Source: Kiloniellales bacterium (GTDB lineage Bacteria > Pseudomonadota > Alphaproteobacteria > Kiloniellales > JAKSBE01). From it: a DNA stretch of 6,925 nt. Below are positions 5,495-6,925 of this stretch, in pieces (position 1 is the stretch's first letter; the number at the start of each line of letters is the position of its first letter). The notes beneath the pieces were generated by a model. It saw only the letters and a program-made list of their open reading frames with translations, ran no database searches and was not told the origin of the DNA. The translations under genes were made by a program, and so were the position numbers. The stretch spans positions 1 through 6,925 of the forward strand of contig JASJAL010000384.1 in the NCBI GenBank assembly GCA_030067055.1, given 5' to 3'.

Positions 5495-5508
5495 TTGACA
5501 CGGATCAA
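5495..5508. promoter_or_regulatory. Candidate FNR/FixK-type binding site
   Basis: TTGACACGGATCAA fits TTGAT-N4-ATCAA at nine of ten positions and fits the FixK form TTGA-N6-TCAA exactly. The symmetry extends two bases each side (CC...GG, 5493-5510). A half-decayed second match, TTGATTCTGATCTT, lies at 5554-5567. No gene starts within a normal distance on either strand: the AraC-type gene ends at 5688 pointing toward this site. It may therefore be a remnant, a chance match, or the operator of an unrecognised short transcript. Confidence 0.3.
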
Positions 5509-5516
5509 GGTTCGGC

Positions 5517-5549
5517 CCGCCATGGTCAATTGCCAAGCTGCTATGGCGG
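5517..5549. other. Inverted repeat beside the FNR/FixK-like site
   Basis: CCGCCAT (5517-5523) and ATGGCGG (5543-5549) are perfect inverse complements around a 19-base loop. It could be a bidirectional transcript-end hairpin for the AraC-type gene, about 140 bp past its stop, or part of an unrecognised transcript. No T tract follows. Nothing else is recognisable between 5415 and 5687. Confidence 0.3.
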
Positions 5550-5687
5550 CGCCTTGATTCTGATCTTTGTGCCATACGCAACGAACCTCCGCTCCTCGGC
5601 CTCCTGGCCCGGATGCGGGTGATCAAGCTGAGCGTGCAGAGACACCTCCGCAGACGTTCCGCGTTGCCAGGACGAGATTTCAGTTGC

Positions 5688-6632
5688 TTATTCTGCCGCG
5701 TCCCCAGCAAGTGTCTGCGACGGAAGTTCGCCAAAAAGGTTCCGATAGCGGTGCGCGAACCGGCCGAAATCCCACATGCCTATATTGGCTGCGACCTGGG
5801 TGACAGTCACGATATCGGACGCTGGCTTGGCAAGCTGGCGCCGTGCGTCGCAGAGCCGACTGACCTGGATGTATTGGCGAGGGGAGACGCCGAGGTACTT
5901 CTGAAATCCCTCACGCAAGGTCCGCTCGGGCACTCCGGTCACAGTGACGAGATCCCGGACCGTCACAATCCGATGAGGAAGGTCCTCGATCAGTTCGACG
6001 GCGTCGAGAATGAGCTGCCAATCAGCCTTTCGGGGGCGTCCGAGTGGCCTCCGGACCAAACTTGGATGGCACTCGCCGAGGCGTTCGATTGTTGACAGCA
6101 GCTCGTCGCGCTGAGCCGCGAGGGATGCTGGCTCGATCATAATGGAAGGCTCGACTCGCGCGTAGCGGATCAAACGCTCTGCGAACGACCAGATGGCCTC
6201 CGTGGCACCGCTTGCCGCAAACCTGCGAATGCCGGTCGTGGTGGTCAGCCACCGGAGCTCATCGGTCGTTTCCACGAACTCGACCGGGAGACTGATCGAC
6301 ATCCAGTGATTCGCGGCGTAATCAACGAAGCAGAACTCGGCACCCGGCGCCAGTACCATCGCCAAGCCCGGCTCATGCTCCACCCCATTGCTTTTCCTCT
6401 GAAGGGCCGACCGGCCTCGGTCGACCAAGACGTAGGCATCCGGCTGCGCCGCGCCCATAAGCATCGAGCCACCGCCTTCGGAGCCCGCTTGAATGTGCAC
6501 CTTGTCCGAGAGGCTGGCAAACTGCAGCGACCAATGGTGTTGCTCAATACGCGTCGGCCGGTACCGGACGTCCGCGTGCGCAATCGTCTCCTCGAAGGCG
6601 TCGAACTCGCCGAAAGCAACCTCGGTGAGCAC
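5688..6632 (-). CDS. AraC-family transcriptional regulator
   Basis: The protein has 314 residues and starts at GTG 6632-6630, supported by AAGGAG 8 bases upstream. The C-terminal DNA-binding domain is about 205-308, with two helix-turn-helix units. The first is IVTVRDLVTVTGVPERTLRE (222-241) followed by GFQKYLGVSPRQYIQVSRL. The second is VTQVAANIGMWDFGRFAHRY (277-296), followed by the conserved end RNLFGELPSQTL. Residues 1-190 are the ligand-sensing part, with a strand-rich cupin-like middle (about 36-115). The family usually activates a nearby gene in response to a small molecule. The obvious candidate is the divergent secreted-protein gene starting at 6839, across a shared 206-bp upstream region. 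A stretch RRPLGRPRKADW (194-205) forms a basic linker before the DNA-binding domain. The effector cannot be predicted from sequence. Confidence 0.9.
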   Translation of the reverse strand: MLTEVAFGEFDAFEETIAHADVRYRPTRIEQHHWSLQFASLSDKVHIQAGSEGGGSMLMGAAQPDAYVLVDRGRSALQRKSNGVEHEPGLAMVLAPGAEFCFVDYAANHWMSISLPVEFVETTDELRWLTTTTGIRRFAASGATEAIWSFAERLIRYARVEPSIMIEPASLAAQRDELLSTIERLGECHPSLVRRPLGRPRKADWQLILDAVELIEDLPHRIVTVRDLVTVTGVPERTLREGFQKYLGVSPRQYIQVSRLCDARRQLAKPASDIVTVTQVAANIGMWDFGRFAHRYRNLFGELPSQTLAGDAAE

Positions 6633-6640
6633 TGGAAAGT

Positions 6641-6646
6641 CTCCTT
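6641..6646 (-). promoter_or_regulatory. Ribosome binding site supporting the GTG start of the AraC-type gene
   Basis: AAGGAG on the minus strand, 8 bases before GTG at 6632. It decides the start, since no ATG is similarly placed. Confidence 0.75.
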
Positions 6647-6737
6647 GAGAATTCGCCGGAACTACGTAGACAATCCAGGAATGAGCTTACCCAATGGCGA
6701 CAAGGTAAAAAAGGGACTCCGATTGGTATTCCTTATG

Positions 6738-6747
6738 GAGCATGCTC
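6738..6747. promoter_or_regulatory. Palindrome in the divergent upstream region
   Basis: GAGCATGCTC is a perfect 10-bp palindrome near the middle of the 206-bp region between the AraC-type gene and the divergent secreted-protein gene. AraC-type sites are more often direct repeats, so this could be the site of another regulator or chance. No convincing -35/-10 pair is visible for either gene. Confidence 0.2.
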
Positions 6748-6838
6748 GAGGAGCAGGCGTTGGGTTGCGACGTGCAGTGGGCGGGTCCTCACTGTTTGAC
6801 GATGGGCGACAGATGAACGATCGAGGGGGGAGAGACCA

Positions 6839-6925
6839 ATGAGAAGAGCGACACTAGGCTTTTTTCTTGTTCTAGGCATTGGGTTTTGCAGCCCATTCCT
6901 TGCTGCAAATGCCCAGGAGATCCGA
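6839..6925 (+). CDS. 5' end of a secreted-protein gene (runs off the window)
   Basis: Twenty-nine codons are visible: ATG at 6839, with GGGGAG ending 6 bases upstream. The protein begins MRRATLGFFLVLGIGF and continues to ANAQEIR. It has a two-arginine N-region, a hydrophobic core (about 5-16) and an ANA cleavage site before Q26, a standard Sec signal peptide. C17 is not in a lipobox, so it is not a lipoprotein by this evidence. The mature protein lies outside the window and its function cannot be told. It is divergent from the AraC-type regulator, which may control it. Confidence 0.75.
   Translation, partial: MRRATLGFFLVLGIGFCSPFLAANAQEIR

Overview
The window is GC-rich bacterial DNA with no rRNA, tRNA, transposase, phage or CRISPR signature. 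Protein style (Tat-exported beta-carbonic anhydrase, GFA-type zinc enzyme, OsmC-family protein, AraC regulator), many GC-rich hairpins without a clear U tract, and dispersed intergenic repeats suggest a soil- or plant-type alphaproteobacterium, probably Hyphomicrobiales (Rhizobiales). This is an inference; no marker gene fixes the taxon.

Layout. Positions 1-213 hold the 3' end of a gene for a small cysteine-containing periplasmic-type domain. Positions 440-964 (minus) encode an OsmC/Ohr-family thiol protein. A stretch without a gene (965-1479) contains a possible minus-strand small RNA with a rho-independent-type terminator and a degraded duplicate of the tail of the first gene. Positions 1480-1893 (minus) encode a GFA/CENP-V-like zinc protein. 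Positions 2280-2801 (plus) encode a secreted protein made of two tandem copies of the same domain found at the left edge, followed by a strong hairpin terminator. Positions 3210-3911 (plus) encode a six-helix GAP/LysE-superfamily membrane protein, and 4364-5098 (plus) a Tat-exported beta-class carbonic anhydrase. Positions 5688-6632 (minus) encode an AraC-family regulator. It is divergent from a gene for a secreted protein that starts at 6839 and runs off the right edge.

The most unusual structure is a noncoding element of about 155-168 bp present in three co-oriented copies (2937-3104, 3953-4117, 5247-5414). These align without a gap over about 154 positions and alternate with the membrane protein and carbonic anhydrase genes (element, gene, element, gene, element). 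A second repeat story lies on the left: about 110 bp from the tail and 3' flank of the edge gene recurs at 1278-1386, so the osmC-like gene sits between direct repeats. An orphan FNR/FixK-type palindrome lies at 5495-5508 with no obvious target gene.

Functional theme, inferred only: envelope and stress functions (secreted disulfide-type domains, thiol peroxidase-like protein, zinc thiol enzyme, exported carbonic anhydrase, membrane exporter-like protein). The genes look like independent transcription units, mostly separated by 100-400 bp, and not a single operon.
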